Shown piece after piece: positions 16,265-24,476 of a stretch of 64,000 bases of DNA. The stretch comes from Kallipyga gabonensis (GTDB lineage Bacteria; Bacillota; Clostridia; Tissierellales; Peptoniphilaceae), in NCBI RefSeq assembly GCF_001286805.1, contig NZ_CXYV01000002.1, positions 372,001 to 436,000 of the forward strand. The letters run 5' to 3'. The first letter of the stretch is position 1. Every line of letters starts with the position of its first letter. The notes beneath the pieces were generated by a model. It made no database searches and was not told the DNA's origin. It saw nothing but the letters and a program-made list of their open reading frames with translations. The translations under genes were made by a program, and so were the position numbers.

Positions 16265-17566
16265 TTGTATATTAAGATGGCAAATGGAGACAGCCTCAAG
16301 GAATTATTTAGATCACAAGTTGAAATAGCACTAAATATGCTCATGCAGACAGAGCGAACCGCCTTCTTGGGCTACGAGCCTTGGGATCCTGCAGGTTACC
16401 ATAAGGGTAATAGAAGAAACGGATTTTGCGAACGCACTTTGAAAACTGAAATCGGCGAATTGAAGCTACAAATCCCGCGAGATCGGTTGGGGTTATTTGA
16501 GCAGAGAACAATTAATACGTACCTGGAAAGTCAGGATAACCTTGAGCAAAGCATTATCCTCCTTTACAGAAAGGGAATTAGCACACGAAAGATTAGCGAT
16601 CTCATTGAGAAAATGTATGGTCACTATTACTCAGCCCAAACTATTTCCAACATGTCACAGATCGTTGAAGAGGAGATCGCCTTATACAAGCAAAGGCCGG
16701 TAAAACGCAGATACACGGCTCTCTTCCGTGATGCCACTTTTATTAACGTTAGACGAGATACGGTGGCCAAAGAAGCCCTGCACGTCATTATAGGGATAGA
16801 CGAATTAGGCTACAAGGAAGTATTATCGTTTGAAGTTTACCCAACAGAAGCCGCTGTCAACTACCGAGAAATGTTAGAAAATCTAAAGCAAAGAGGTCTG
16901 GAAGAAGTCCTACTCTTTGTGTCTGATGAGCTAACCGGCTTAAGTTCGGCTTTAATCGATAGTTTTCTGAAAGCACGCCACCAGAGTTGCTGGACTCACC
17001 TTCTCAGAAATACCTCAAACAAAATAAAGCCGAGAGATAAGGATGAAGTGCTAAGGGATCTCAAGCTTGTTTACAAGGCCAAGGACAAATTAGAAGCCGA
17101 GGCAAAGCTTTCCGATTTTGCGGAAAAATGGCAAAGCAAATACCCTAAGGTGACAGCCGGCTATCAGGCGAAAGATAATATCTTTAGCTTCCTCGATTTC
17201 CCGGAAACCATACGTCCAAGCCTCTACACCAATAATGTGTCTGAGAACTTTAACAAGCAGTTAAAGCGGAGAACAAAAGTAAAAGAGCAATTCCCCAGCG
17301 AGGATGCTTTGGAAAAGGCAAGCTATTGCTATGTTGGCGAATATAACGCAAAATTCGGACAAAGGATTCACAAGGGCTTCAAGCTCGCCCAATTTCAGAT
17401 AACTGAACTTTTTGAAGAAATTTACGGATCAGAAACTGGAGACAAGGAACTCAAGCAGAAAATTTCATCCCCTATGGGGATGAAGAATCTCTTGAACTTG
17501 TCTCTTAAGCTATAGAGAGTATTTTACAAGTTTGAGAGTTTACACAAGATATTTGACACTACCGAT
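16265..17566 (+). mobile_element. IS256-family insertion sequence (borders not fully defined)
   Basis: The element consists of one IS256/mutator transposase gene. Downstream, GTTTACACAAGATATTTGACA (around 17548-17568) resembles a terminal inverted repeat of this family, but I find no matching complement between the peptide cassette promoter and the transposase start. The left end therefore seems diverged or lost. The element abuts the RiPP-like cassette that has suffered a deletion. Confidence 0.6.
16277..17515 (+). CDS. IS256 family transposase
   Basis: Full-length mutator-type transposase of about 412 residues. It shows LGYEPWD near the N-terminus, YHKGNRRNGFCERTLKTEIGELKLQIPRDR, and the DDE residues in LFRDATF, VSDELTGL and NNVSENFNKQLKRR. 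The CWTHLLRN stretch (C-x2-H) is also typical. An in-frame TTG at 16265 is possible, but ATG 16277 begins the family-like sequence MANGDSLKELF. The frame is intact, so it may still be active. It lies in the AT-rich patch between the peptide cassette and core genes. Confidence 0.92.
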   Translation: MANGDSLKELFRSQVEIALNMLMQTERTAFLGYEPWDPAGYHKGNRRNGFCERTLKTEIGELKLQIPRDRLGLFEQRTINTYLESQDNLEQSIILLYRKGISTRKISDLIEKMYGHYYSAQTISNMSQIVEEEIALYKQRPVKRRYTALFRDATFINVRRDTVAKEALHVIIGIDELGYKEVLSFEVYPTEAAVNYREMLENLKQRGLEEVLLFVSDELTGLSSALIDSFLKARHQSCWTHLLRNTSNKIKPRDKDEVLRDLKLVYKAKDKLEAEAKLSDFAEKWQSKYPKVTAGYQAKDNIFSFLDFPETIRPSLYTNNVSENFNKQLKRRTKVKEQFPSEDALEKASYCYVGEYNAKFGQRIHKGFKLAQFQITELFEEIYGSETGDKELKQKISSPMGMKNLLNLSLKL

Positions 17567-17611
17567 AATCAGTGAAAATGGATAGAAGAGTTATTTATCA
17601 AAAGCATAATT

Positions 17612-17655
17612 GCTAAGAAAAGGGATGCCTTCTGCAAAATATAAAAAGGCATCCC
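17612..17655 (-). terminator. Terminator of the GntR-ABC operon (minus strand)
   Basis: On the minus strand a 10-bp perfect stem GGGATGCCTT / AAGGCATCCC with a 14-base loop is followed by TTTTCTT. It lies about 85 bases after the ABC permease stop. Confidence 0.75.
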
Positions 17656-17738
17656 ATGTAATAGAAAGGTATAAATTGCCTGTCCGGCAATCTTGGTCCC
17701 TTCAGATGGTTGGACCGTTTCTTCAGGACCTTTAAAGA

Positions 17739-18590
17739 TTAGTGAATATCAATTTTTCGGTCCGTAGTGTAGACCGTCAGGGCCCAGAAGAGGAAGGTGA
17801 AGGCCAGGCTGAGTAGGATAAGGGGGATCTGGGAAGAGAGCATTTGGTAGAACTCGTCATTGATGATCTGAAGGACTTCTTCCGAGCTGGCTGTGGCCGG
17901 TAGGCTATCCAATCTCGCTTCGAAAGAATCACCTGTTGGAATATGGAGGATAAAGCCGAAGGCGAAGCTGGCCAGGGTTTGGGCAAATTGCGTGATGATC
18001 ATGACCACAACGGGGCCGCCTGCGCCCAGCTTCCGGAAGACCCATGCCGACCCCACGGTGACGGAGAAGGAGAGGACGGCGGCGGAGCAGAGGAGGCCGG
18101 TGATCAGGGAAAGGATGAAGATAGGGGTGGCCGGGGAGAAGAAGATAGGTTTGACCATCTGGCCGATGAAGTCCAGCATTTCATCCATGGAGGGTCTTAC
18201 CGGCTCTGCTGTAAAAAGCTGGAGGGATCGAAAGACGGAAAGGAGAAGCTGGAGTCCGGCGGAGACCATGGTGAGGAGGGAGAAGGTCAGGTAGTAGAAG
18301 GTCCGGGCAGCAGTGAATTCCCGCCCGCTTGCCGGGATGGACCGGTAGAAGTAGGACCGGGTCCCCTCCATGTTTTTATAGTCCTGGACAATGGTGATGA
18401 AGTAGATGGCCAGGTGGGCGGCAAAAAGGACAAAGAATTGGATGATGAAGGTAACAGAGATCCACTCGCCCTGGCTGCTGAAAAAGCTGGAAATCAGGAA
18501 GAGGGCAAGGAAGGCCCAGGCCAGTCCCAGGGCAATCCCGATGGGCTTGAGGGTTTCCTTGCACATTTGTTGATAAAGTTTGCCGATCAT
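17739..18590 (-). CDS. ABC transporter permease
   Basis: A 283-residue integral membrane protein with six to seven hydrophobic segments, including PIGIALGLAWAFLALFLISSFF, FIIQFFVLFAAHLAIYFITI, FILSLITGLLCSAAVLSF and IPLILLSLAFTFLFWALTVY. It shares an ATGA overlap with the preceding ATPase gene and is governed with it by a GntR regulator. YtrA-linked transporters of this kind often act in cell-envelope stress or antibiotic export; the substrate is unknown. Confidence 0.85.
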   Translation of the reverse strand: MIGKLYQQMCKETLKPIGIALGLAWAFLALFLISSFFSSQGEWISVTFIIQFFVLFAAHLAIYFITIVQDYKNMEGTRSYFYRSIPASGREFTAARTFYYLTFSLLTMVSAGLQLLLSVFRSLQLFTAEPVRPSMDEMLDFIGQMVKPIFFSPATPIFILSLITGLLCSAAVLSFSVTVGSAWVFRKLGAGGPVVVMIITQFAQTLASFAFGFILHIPTGDSFEARLDSLPATASSEEVLQIINDEFYQMLSSQIPLILLSLAFTFLFWALTVYTTDRKIDIH

Positions 18591-19279
18591 TGGAAAACCT
18601 CCTCAAAAATTTGCTTGATGGACTTATTTTCCTGGGCCCGGATCATATCCGCCGGTCCATGGAGGACGATTTCTCCCCGCTTGAGGAAGATGACGTCATC
18701 GATCAGGGGTTCGATGTCGGTGATCTGGTGGGTGGAAAGGATCATGAGGGCGTCGGGGGAATAGTTTTCGATCATGACCCGGAGGATGACCTTACGAGCG
18801 GCCGGGTCGACCCCGGATATGGGCTCATCCAAAAGATAGATTTGAGCATCCCGGGCCATAGCCATGACAATGGCGATCTTCTCCTGCATGCCCTTGGACA
18901 TTTTGCCCAGTTTTTGGCTCGGATCCATGTCCAGACCTTCCAGCATCCCGTAGGCTTTTTCCTCGTTGAAGTCTTTGAAGAAGGCTTTATAGGTGGAGAT
19001 GGCTTGGGAGGGTGTCCAATGGAGGGGGATGGATGGGCGATCGGGGAGGTAGGAGACCAGAGAGCGAGAATGAGGGCCGGGCGTTTGTCCGTCAATGCGG
19101 ACATCTCCTTCATAGTAGGAGTCATAGCCTCCTAAAATTTTCAGGAGGCTGGTTTTGCCGGAACCGTTGGGTCCCATGAGACCAATAATTTTTCCCTTTT
19201 CCAGGCTCAGGTCAAGGCCTTTAAGCACTTGACAAGAGCCGTAGGACTTGACGACGTGGTTAATTTCGATAATGGCCAT
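18587..19279 (-). CDS. ABC transporter ATP-binding protein
   Basis: A 230-residue ATPase beginning MAIIEINHVVKSYGS. Walker A is GPNGSGKTS, the signature reads MSKGMQEKI rather than LSGGQ (common in YtrB/EcsA-like exporters), Walker B is QIYLLDEPISGVDPAAR and the H-loop STHQ. The frame is open further upstream, but AAGGAG spaced before ATG 19279 fixes the start. It is the middle gene of a GntR-ATPase-permease operon. Confidence 0.92.
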   Translation of the reverse strand: MAIIEINHVVKSYGSCQVLKGLDLSLEKGKIIGLMGPNGSGKTSLLKILGGYDSYYEGDVRIDGQTPGPHSRSLVSYLPDRPSIPLHWTPSQAISTYKAFFKDFNEEKAYGMLEGLDMDPSQKLGKMSKGMQEKIAIVMAMARDAQIYLLDEPISGVDPAARKVILRVMIENYSPDALMILSTHQITDIEPLIDDVIFLKRGEIVLHGPADMIRAQENKSIKQIFEEVFQ

Positions 19280-19290
19280 GGTGAATCTCC

Positions 19291-19695
19291 TTATTCTTTC
19301 TCTTGCAGGCGAAGGCGGGGATCGACTTGGTCTTCGCCGGGCCAATTGTCACGGGTTAGCTGACAGGCTCGGTCAGGGCTGACCCCAAGTTGAACCATGG
19401 TTTGGGCAAAGGTCTTGACTTCCCTCAGGGCCAATTTCTTTCGGACTTCTTCAATCCGTTCTTCATCGGTGGTGACAAAACGACCGGCGGTACGCTGGGA
19501 TTGAGCAAGCCCCAAGTCTTCCAGTTGACTGAGGGATTTTTGAACAGTATTGGGGTTCACCTCAAATTGCAGGGCCAATTGGCGAACAGAGGGGATCTTT
19601 TCGCCGGGTGGCCAGGTTCCCTGAACGATGGCAATGAGAAAGTGGTCCAGGAGCTGGATATAGATCGGGCCCGAGGAGGATAAGCGATCAGCCAT
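19291..19695 (-). CDS. GntR family regulator, YtrA subfamily
   Basis: A 134-residue regulator with an N-terminal winged helix: IYIQLLDHFLIAIVQGTWPPGEKIPSVRQLALQFEVNPNTVQKSLSQLEDLGL is the GntR signature region. The short C-terminus lacks an effector domain, as in the YtrA subfamily that controls ABC transporters. The upstream frame is longer, but AAAGGAG before ATG 19695 fixes the start. It heads the operon 11 bases before the ATPase gene, and likely represses its own promoter. Confidence 0.92.
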   Translation of the reverse strand: MADRLSSSGPIYIQLLDHFLIAIVQGTWPPGEKIPSVRQLALQFEVNPNTVQKSLSQLEDLGLAQSQRTAGRFVTTDEERIEEVRKKLALREVKTFAQTMVQLGVSPDRACQLTRDNWPGEDQVDPRLRLQEKE

Positions 19696-19797
19696 AGACA
19701 CTCCTTTCTTGCACGGGCATGGCCGCCGGAAAAACGGCCGAAGATGATGACAGAGGATGGATTGGCTATATTTCCCCGTCCCTGCCTTATCTAACAA

Positions 19798-19849
19798 TGT
19801 ATTACATAGATGATACAAGAAGTATAAGATAAGAAAAGACCGGGGTCAA
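19798..19849 (-). promoter_or_regulatory. Promoter and candidate operator of the GntR-ABC operon
   Basis: On the minus strand TTGACC (19844-19849) and TATACT (19821-19826) are separated by 17 bases. The inverted repeat TGTAT-N10-ATACA (19798-19817) overlaps the expected transcript start near 19814, where a repressor would act. A GntR operator is the natural reading but is inferred. Confidence 0.6.
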
Positions 19850-19882
19850 GACTTTTTTCCGTTTCGGTCTATTTCCCGGTCT
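19835..19882 (-). terminator. Possible terminator after pncB
   Basis: AAAGACCGGG and CCCGGTCTTT are complementary across a large loop on either strand, with T-rich tails. The hairpin lies 30 bases beyond the pncB stop and overlaps the -35 box of the next minus-strand promoter. The large loop makes it uncertain. Confidence 0.4.
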
Positions 19883-19912
19883 TTATTGAGGAGTAAAACA
19901 GAATTCAGGCGC

Positions 19913-21391
19913 CTATTCCATTTGATTACTCATCACGGAAATGGCATTGGCTTTGACTTCCGTCAGGAGTTGGTGTTTCATGTCCCAGATTTCCCGGGAG
20001 AGGTCGACCTTGTAGATATGGGGGTTATCAAAGCGGAGGTATTCATCCCAAAGGGAATCGAGTTCCTTTTGGCAGTAGTCCCGGATTTCCGGGAGGCTGG
20101 GCCGGTCATAGACCAGCTTGCCCTTGCGGAAGATTTCCTTGTGCATGGGCCGGACCTCGTACTCTTTTAGGACCATCCGCTTCCAGGTGTAGGTGGGATG
20201 GAAGATCTCATAGGGGGAACCGTCGGGCAGGGGCTCATCCTTGAGGAGGATGAGGTCGGCCAGGGCCTTGTGGTCCTTATTGTAAAAGCGGCAGAAGTGC
20301 TTGAATCCGGGGATGGTGATCTTCTCCACGTTTTCGGAGATCTTGATCTTGGGGAAAATCTCCCCATCTTTTTCCACAGCGACTAACTTGTAAACGCCGC
20401 CGAAGACGGGGTCGGATTTGGCGGTGATGAGGTTTTCGCCGACACCGAAGGAGTCCAGGCGGGCTTCCTGTTGGAGGATGTCGGAAATTCGGTACTCATC
20501 CAGGGCGTTGGAGGCGACGATTTTGGCGTCGGGGTAGCCGGCCTCATCCAACATCCGGCGAGCCTGCTTGGAGAGGTAGGCGATGTCTCCGCTGTCCAGG
20601 CGGATGCCGGCCGGCCGCTTGCCCATGGGGGTAAGAACTTCATCAAAGGTCCGGATGGCATTGGGGACGCCCGAAGCCAGGGTGTCATAGGTATCAACCA
20701 GAAGGAGGCAGTTGTCGGGATAGCTTTCGGCATAGGCCTTGAAGGCATCCAGCTCGCTGGGGAACATCATGACCCAGGAGTGGGCCATGGTCCCGAGGGC
20801 GGGGACTCCCCAACGCTGGTCGGATAAGGTATCAGCCGTCCCCACGCAGCCGGCGATGTAGGCGGCCCGGGCTCCTAGGTTAGCGGCATCCGGTCCCTGG
20901 GCCCGGCGGGAGCCGAATTCCATGATGGCCCGGCCACGGGCAGCCCGGACGATCCGGGAGGCCTTGGAAGCGATGCAGGACTGGTGGTTCATGGAGAGGA
21001 GGAGCATGGTTTCGACCAGGGAGGCCTCGATGATGGGGGCCCGGACGGTGATTAATGGCTCGTTGGGGAAGACCACGGAGCCTTCCGGAACGGCCCAGAC
21101 ATCGCCGTGGAAGCGGAAATCCTTGAGCCAGGTTAAAAAGTCTTCCTTGAAGATCCCCTTGGACCGGAGGAAGTCGATGTCTTCCGGGTCGAAGTGGAGG
21201 TCATTGAGGTAGTCAATCACCGAGTCCAGGCCGCAGGCAATGGCAAAGCCGCCGTTATCCGGGTTGGACCGGTAGTACATATCGAAGTAGCCGATGAGGT
21301 CCTTCATCCCGTGTTCAAAGTAGCCGTGGGACATGGTCATCTCATAGAAGTCAAAAAGCATGGTCAAGTTTTCATCGGAACGCGTAAACAT
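19913..21391 (-). CDS. pncB: Nicotinate phosphoribosyltransferase
   Basis: Makes nicotinate mononucleotide from nicotinate and PRPP in NAD salvage. The 492-residue protein begins with DFYEMTMSHGYFEHGM and includes ACGLDSVIDYLNDLHF, MEFGSRRAQGPDAANLGARAAYIAG, GTMAHSWVMMFPSELDAF, LLLVDTYDTLASGVPNAI and GIRLDSGDIAYLSKQAR, which are family motifs for PRPP and nicotinate binding. AAGGAGG precedes the ATG. It is a single-gene unit transcribed toward the GntR operon. CinA (NMN deamidation) elsewhere in the window belongs to the same salvage network. Confidence 0.95.
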   Translation of the reverse strand: MFTRSDENLTMLFDFYEMTMSHGYFEHGMKDLIGYFDMYYRSNPDNGGFAIACGLDSVIDYLNDLHFDPEDIDFLRSKGIFKEDFLTWLKDFRFHGDVWAVPEGSVVFPNEPLITVRAPIIEASLVETMLLLSMNHQSCIASKASRIVRAARGRAIMEFGSRRAQGPDAANLGARAAYIAGCVGTADTLSDQRWGVPALGTMAHSWVMMFPSELDAFKAYAESYPDNCLLLVDTYDTLASGVPNAIRTFDEVLTPMGKRPAGIRLDSGDIAYLSKQARRMLDEAGYPDAKIVASNALDEYRISDILQQEARLDSFGVGENLITAKSDPVFGGVYKLVAVEKDGEIFPKIKISENVEKITIPGFKHFCRFYNKDHKALADLILLKDEPLPDGSPYEIFHPTYTWKRMVLKEYEVRPMHKEIFRKGKLVYDRPSLPEIRDYCQKELDSLWDEYLRFDNPHIYKVDLSREIWDMKHQLLTEVKANAISVMSNQME

Positions 21392-21540
21392 TTGAACCTC
21401 CTTGGTTCAGAAAAAAGTCTTCTCTTCATTATAGCGGATTGGGCGAGAAATTGTGGAAAATGGGGAATTCCTCTATGGTAAAATAAGGAATGAATGCGTC
21501 AAAAGAGAAAGAATCCGGCTGGGGCCGGGGGAGGGGAACT

Positions 21541-22290
21541 ATGCAGTGGAAGCGATATAAGAAAAATGAGGGTTATTCCTATACCCTGGGACCCTTCCCC
21601 ACCCTGGAGCTGGTGGAAAGCCGGCCTGACCTGGTGGAAGAGGTCCTCATTTCCCCTTCCTTTAGGGACCTGGATAAGTTGGTCCGGACCCTGGAGGCGA
21701 AGGGACTGGCCTACCGGATCGGAGACAAGGCCATCCGCCGGTTGGCCACCAAAGGCAATACCTTTGTCGTGGGTATCTTCCGGACCGACCTGCCCGGCTT
21801 GGGCGAGGAGGGGCGGATGGCTAACCACCTGGTCCTAGACCGGGTCTCCGACTTGGGCAACCTGGGCAACATCACCCGGACCATGGTGGGGATGGGTTTG
21901 GAAGACCTGGTTACCATCGGGGAGACCTGCGACATCTACCAGCCCAAGGCGGTCCGGGCCTCCATGGGGGCCCTCTTCAAGATCCGCCACAGCCACTACG
22001 ACTCTCTGGAAGACTATGCCCGGGCTTTTAGCGGAGGAAGCCGAACCCTCTATCTTTTTTACCTGGACCCCACCGCCCAGGCCCTGCCGGATTTGGACAT
22101 CCGTGGGCCATGGTCCCTGGTCTTCGGCAACGAGGGGTCGGGCCTGGACCCCAAGGACCTTGCCCTGGGGCAGACCGTCTTCATCCCCCAGTCCGACCAG
22201 GTGGATTCCCTCAACCTGACGACGGCCTGTGCCATCGGTCTTTATGAATGTCAACAAAGGAGGAAATATGCACCCCTTTATCGTCTTTGA
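21541..22290 (+). CDS. RNA 2'-O-methyltransferase, TrmH/SpoU family
   Basis: A 249-residue SPOUT methyltransferase with an N-terminal substrate-binding domain (to about 95) and a catalytic trefoil-knot domain. Knot motifs are DLGNLGNITRTMVGMG (motif 1), SLVFGNEGSGLD (motif 2) and IPQSDQVDSLNLTTACAI (motif 3). An upstream in-frame ATG at 21490 exists, but GGAGGGG just before 21541 fixes the start. The exact rRNA or tRNA target cannot be told. Its last 23 bases overlap the next gene. Confidence 0.88.
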   Translation: MQWKRYKKNEGYSYTLGPFPTLELVESRPDLVEEVLISPSFRDLDKLVRTLEAKGLAYRIGDKAIRRLATKGNTFVVGIFRTDLPGLGEEGRMANHLVLDRVSDLGNLGNITRTMVGMGLEDLVTIGETCDIYQPKAVRASMGALFKIRHSHYDSLEDYARAFSGGSRTLYLFYLDPTAQALPDLDIRGPWSLVFGNEGSGLDPKDLALGQTVFIPQSDQVDSLNLTTACAIGLYECQQRRKYAPLYRL

Positions 22291-22945
22291 TTTGGATGGG
22301 ACCCTGATGGATACCATCGCATCCATCACCCACGAAGTTAATCGGACCTTCCAAGCCAATGGTTTGGATAGCCTCTCCGTGGAAACGGTTCAAGATCTTG
22401 TTGGCAACTCTTCGGCTTACCTCATCGACCACGGGCTCAACCTGGCCGGGGGGAAGGACCTGGGCAAGGAGGACCGGAAGCGAATTTTGGATGAGTACAA
22501 TCAAAATTATTATGACCACCCCATCGAAGGGTCTGCCCCCTATCCGGGGATCATGGACCTGGCTATTTGGCTCAAGGACAAGGGCCGGAAGCTGGGCGTC
22601 TACAGCAACAAGCCGGACCCCATCGTCCGCCGGGTCATGGACCACTTCTTCCCCAGGGGCCTCTTCGATGCCGTCTCCGGCTTCCGTGAGGACCTTCCCC
22701 GGAAACCGGACCCGACCGGCCTCCTTCAAATGATTGAAGAGGCGGGCTTCAAGCGGGAGGACACCCTTTATATCGGGGATAGTGAGGTGGACGGGATATT
22801 GGGGGAAAATGCCGGCCTGGATACCGTCCTGGTGACCTACGGCTACCGGGAGAGAGAGGACTTGGCCGCCTTTGATTTCCCCAAGGTGGACAGCGTGTCG
22901 GCCTTGACCGAATACCTGAAAACAGGAAAGGGGGCCCTCTCATGA
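22268..22945 (+). CDS. HAD superfamily hydrolase, phosphoglycolate phosphatase-like
   Basis: A 225-residue HAD phosphatase. The nucleophile motif is FDLDGTLMDT (residues about 5-14), motif II GVYSNKP, motif III around REDLPRKPDP, and motif IV YIGDSEVDG. The cap domain between motifs I and II fits Gph/PGP-type enzymes. AAAGGAGG before ATG 22268 fixes the start. It overlaps the preceding SpoU gene and couples to the next gene by ATGA. The physiological substrate is not evident. Confidence 0.88.
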   Translation: MHPFIVFDLDGTLMDTIASITHEVNRTFQANGLDSLSVETVQDLVGNSSAYLIDHGLNLAGGKDLGKEDRKRILDEYNQNYYDHPIEGSAPYPGIMDLAIWLKDKGRKLGVYSNKPDPIVRRVMDHFFPRGLFDAVSGFREDLPRKPDPTGLLQMIEEAGFKREDTLYIGDSEVDGILGENAGLDTVLVTYGYREREDLAAFDFPKVDSVSALTEYLKTGKGALS

Positions 22946-23346
22946 AGGCTGTTCACGAATTCTTTTATCTGGCGGGGGATTGGACGGCCCTCATCATCGA
23001 GTTGATTGCCCTGGCCATCGCCATCTTCACCATCCTCCACGCCCTCTATGAGCTCCTGGTGGTTTTCAAGATGGACTTCACCCGCTTCAATGAGTCCGAG
23101 ACCCTCCCGGCTGGCATGATCACCACCTTGGAGACCCTGATGGTGGCGGAGATTCTCAAGACCGTCCTCGTCACCCGGGATGCCCAAATCTACGACCTCA
23201 TCACCCTGGTCATCCTGGTCCTGGTCCGGACCTTCCTCACCCACCACCTGGAAAAATCCGTGGATAAGCGTCGGGAGAAAAAGGGGAAGAAACCGGGGGA
23301 GAACAAAGAAAATACGGAAGAATCGGTCAATATCACCGTAAAATAG
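22942..23346 (+). CDS. DUF1622 family small membrane protein
   Basis: A 134-residue protein with three hydrophobic segments (IIELIALAIAIFTILHALYEL, the TTLETLMVAEILKTVLV region, and YDLITLVILVLVRTFLTHHL). The LE-x2-(M)VAEIL-KTVLV and ILVLVRTFLT-x3-E blocks match DUF1622. The C-terminal 35 residues are charged and probably cytoplasmic. It overlaps the HAD gene by ATGA. Function is unknown. Confidence 0.75.
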   Translation: MKAVHEFFYLAGDWTALIIELIALAIAIFTILHALYELLVVFKMDFTRFNESETLPAGMITTLETLMVAEILKTVLVTRDAQIYDLITLVILVLVRTFLTHHLEKSVDKRREKKGKKPGENKENTEESVNITVK

Positions 23347-23369
23347 AAGAAGAATGATAGGAGGAAGGA

Positions 23370-23681
23370 ATGACTCAACCATTAACTGCCCAAGACTTCA
23401 AGAATCAAATTAAGGCCGGATCCGGTGTCGTCCTGGTCGACTTTTTTGCCACATGGTGCGGGCCTTGCAAGATGATGGCCCCCAGCCTGGAAGAGCTGTC
23501 GGAGGAAGGATACCAAATCTTCTCGGTCGATGTGGACCAGGAGAAGGAATTAGCCATGGAATATGGCGTTTTCTCCATCCCCACCATGATCCTCTTCAAG
23601 GACGGGGAAAAGGTGGATGAGTTCGTTGGCTTGACGCCCAAATCCACCATCAAGGAAAAGCTGGACTACCTGGATAATTAG
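23370..23681 (+). CDS. trxA: Thioredoxin
   Basis: A 103-residue thioredoxin with the active site WCGPCK (cysteines 30 and 33), VDVDQEKELAMEYGVFSIPTMILFKDG containing the conserved cis-proline, and a normal C-terminus. It reduces disulphides in the cytoplasm. GGAGG lies close before the ATG. No thioredoxin reductase lies nearby. Confidence 0.94.
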   Translation: MTQPLTAQDFKNQIKAGSGVVLVDFFATWCGPCKMMAPSLEELSEEGYQIFSVDVDQEKELAMEYGVFSIPTMILFKDGEKVDEFVGLTPKSTIKEKLDYLDN

Positions 23682-23688
23682 CCGGGAA

Positions 23689-23755
23689 GAGGCCCTTTCT
23701 GCCGGCAGGGGCGTCTTTCTGCGGACGGGGGGGCCTTTCAGCCGACAAGGGCCTC
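23689..23755 (+). terminator. Possible long-stem terminator after trxA
   Basis: GAGGCCCTT (23689-23697) pairs with AAGGGCCTC (23747-23755) around a GC-rich loop containing further partial repeats of CTTTCTGCCG type. A short CTGTTT tail follows. The U-tract is weak, so this is tentative. Confidence 0.35.
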
Positions 23756-23770
23756 TGTTTGCCGAAAAAA

Positions 23771-23880
23771 TCGTGTTGGTTTGGCGGAAATCGGGAAACC
23801 ACCACTATTATTTTGAGCGTAGAATAGTGTTGGTTTGGGTATTATTTTGGGTGTAGGATAGTGTTGGTTTGGGGAAATTT
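23771..23880. repeat. Interspersed hairpin repeat, copy 1
   Basis: CGTGTTGGTTTGG is followed after 15 bases by AAACCACCACTATT, then two more half-units, each TAGTGTTGGTTTGG, at about 40-base spacing. The same half-sites and linkers (TTTTGAGCGTAGAA here, TTTTGGGCGAGAAG at 30 kb) occur at 30.4-30.66 kb and 40.15-40.35 kb. This copy is the shortest and mostly keeps the left arms. Confidence 0.75.
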
Positions 23881-23955
23881 GGGAAATCGACATGATCTGC
23901 TTTCAAGCTAGGGTTGATTTGGGTTTAAGAAAACGTTTACATATAAGGAGGGAAA

Positions 23956-24429
23956 ATGAGTAAAAACGGCAGAAAACTTCTTTTTATGGTCGGGATCGGT
24001 GTCATTCTTCTCGGATTCGTCCTCCTCATTGAGGGCGGATTCAGGATTTCCAGGAAAAGCCTGCCCGGAATACTTGAAGAAATCGAAAGGGTAGATGGGC
24101 GGAAAGTCTCCAGCGTGGCGGAGAAGGATGACCTAGCTATCGTCTATTGTTCAGGAAATGATGAACAAAAAGCCATCATCTATGAGCTGTCACAAAATCC
24201 TATCACAAAAATGTATTCGATCTCTGATCGTAACGTAACGAATAAAAAGTGGGGTGAGTTTATGAGTGTGGTGGAATCCCCCTTCCACATCTATTGCTAT
24301 GAGGTCGATTTAACGACTGGCGGGATTTCGTTTTTTGAAGGCTCACTATGTGATCATCCTTATATTTCATGCGTTGTCATCATGTTGGGAATAATATTGG
24401 TTTACTTGAGTAAGAGGAGGACAAAATGA
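23956..24429 (+). CDS. Hypothetical two-helix membrane protein
   Basis: The 157-residue protein has one hydrophobic segment near the N-terminus (about 8-27, LLFMVGIGVILLGFVLLI) and one at the C-terminus (about 136-151), followed by KRR. The roughly 110 residues between are polar and probably extracytoplasmic. This topology resembles small membrane proteins of the DUF3592 type, but I see no diagnostic motif. GGAGGG precedes the ATG. It lies after a hairpin repeat and before the rhuM pseudogene in an accessory patch. Confidence 0.55.
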   Translation: MSKNGRKLLFMVGIGVILLGFVLLIEGGFRISRKSLPGILEEIERVDGRKVSSVAEKDDLAIVYCSGNDEQKAIIYELSQNPITKMYSISDRNVTNKKWGEFMSVVESPFHIYCYEVDLTTGGISFFEGSLCDHPYISCVVIMLGIILVYLSKRRTK

Positions 24430-24476
24430 CAGAAAAAATCTAAGTTCGAAAAAACACTAAAAAGGAGGAGGTTACG

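Noticed and set aside
17943-18764. 273-codon plus-strand frame opposite the ABC permease
   Set aside because: Gly/Glu/Asp-rich shadow of a GC-rich minus-strand membrane protein gene; no start signal and no family.
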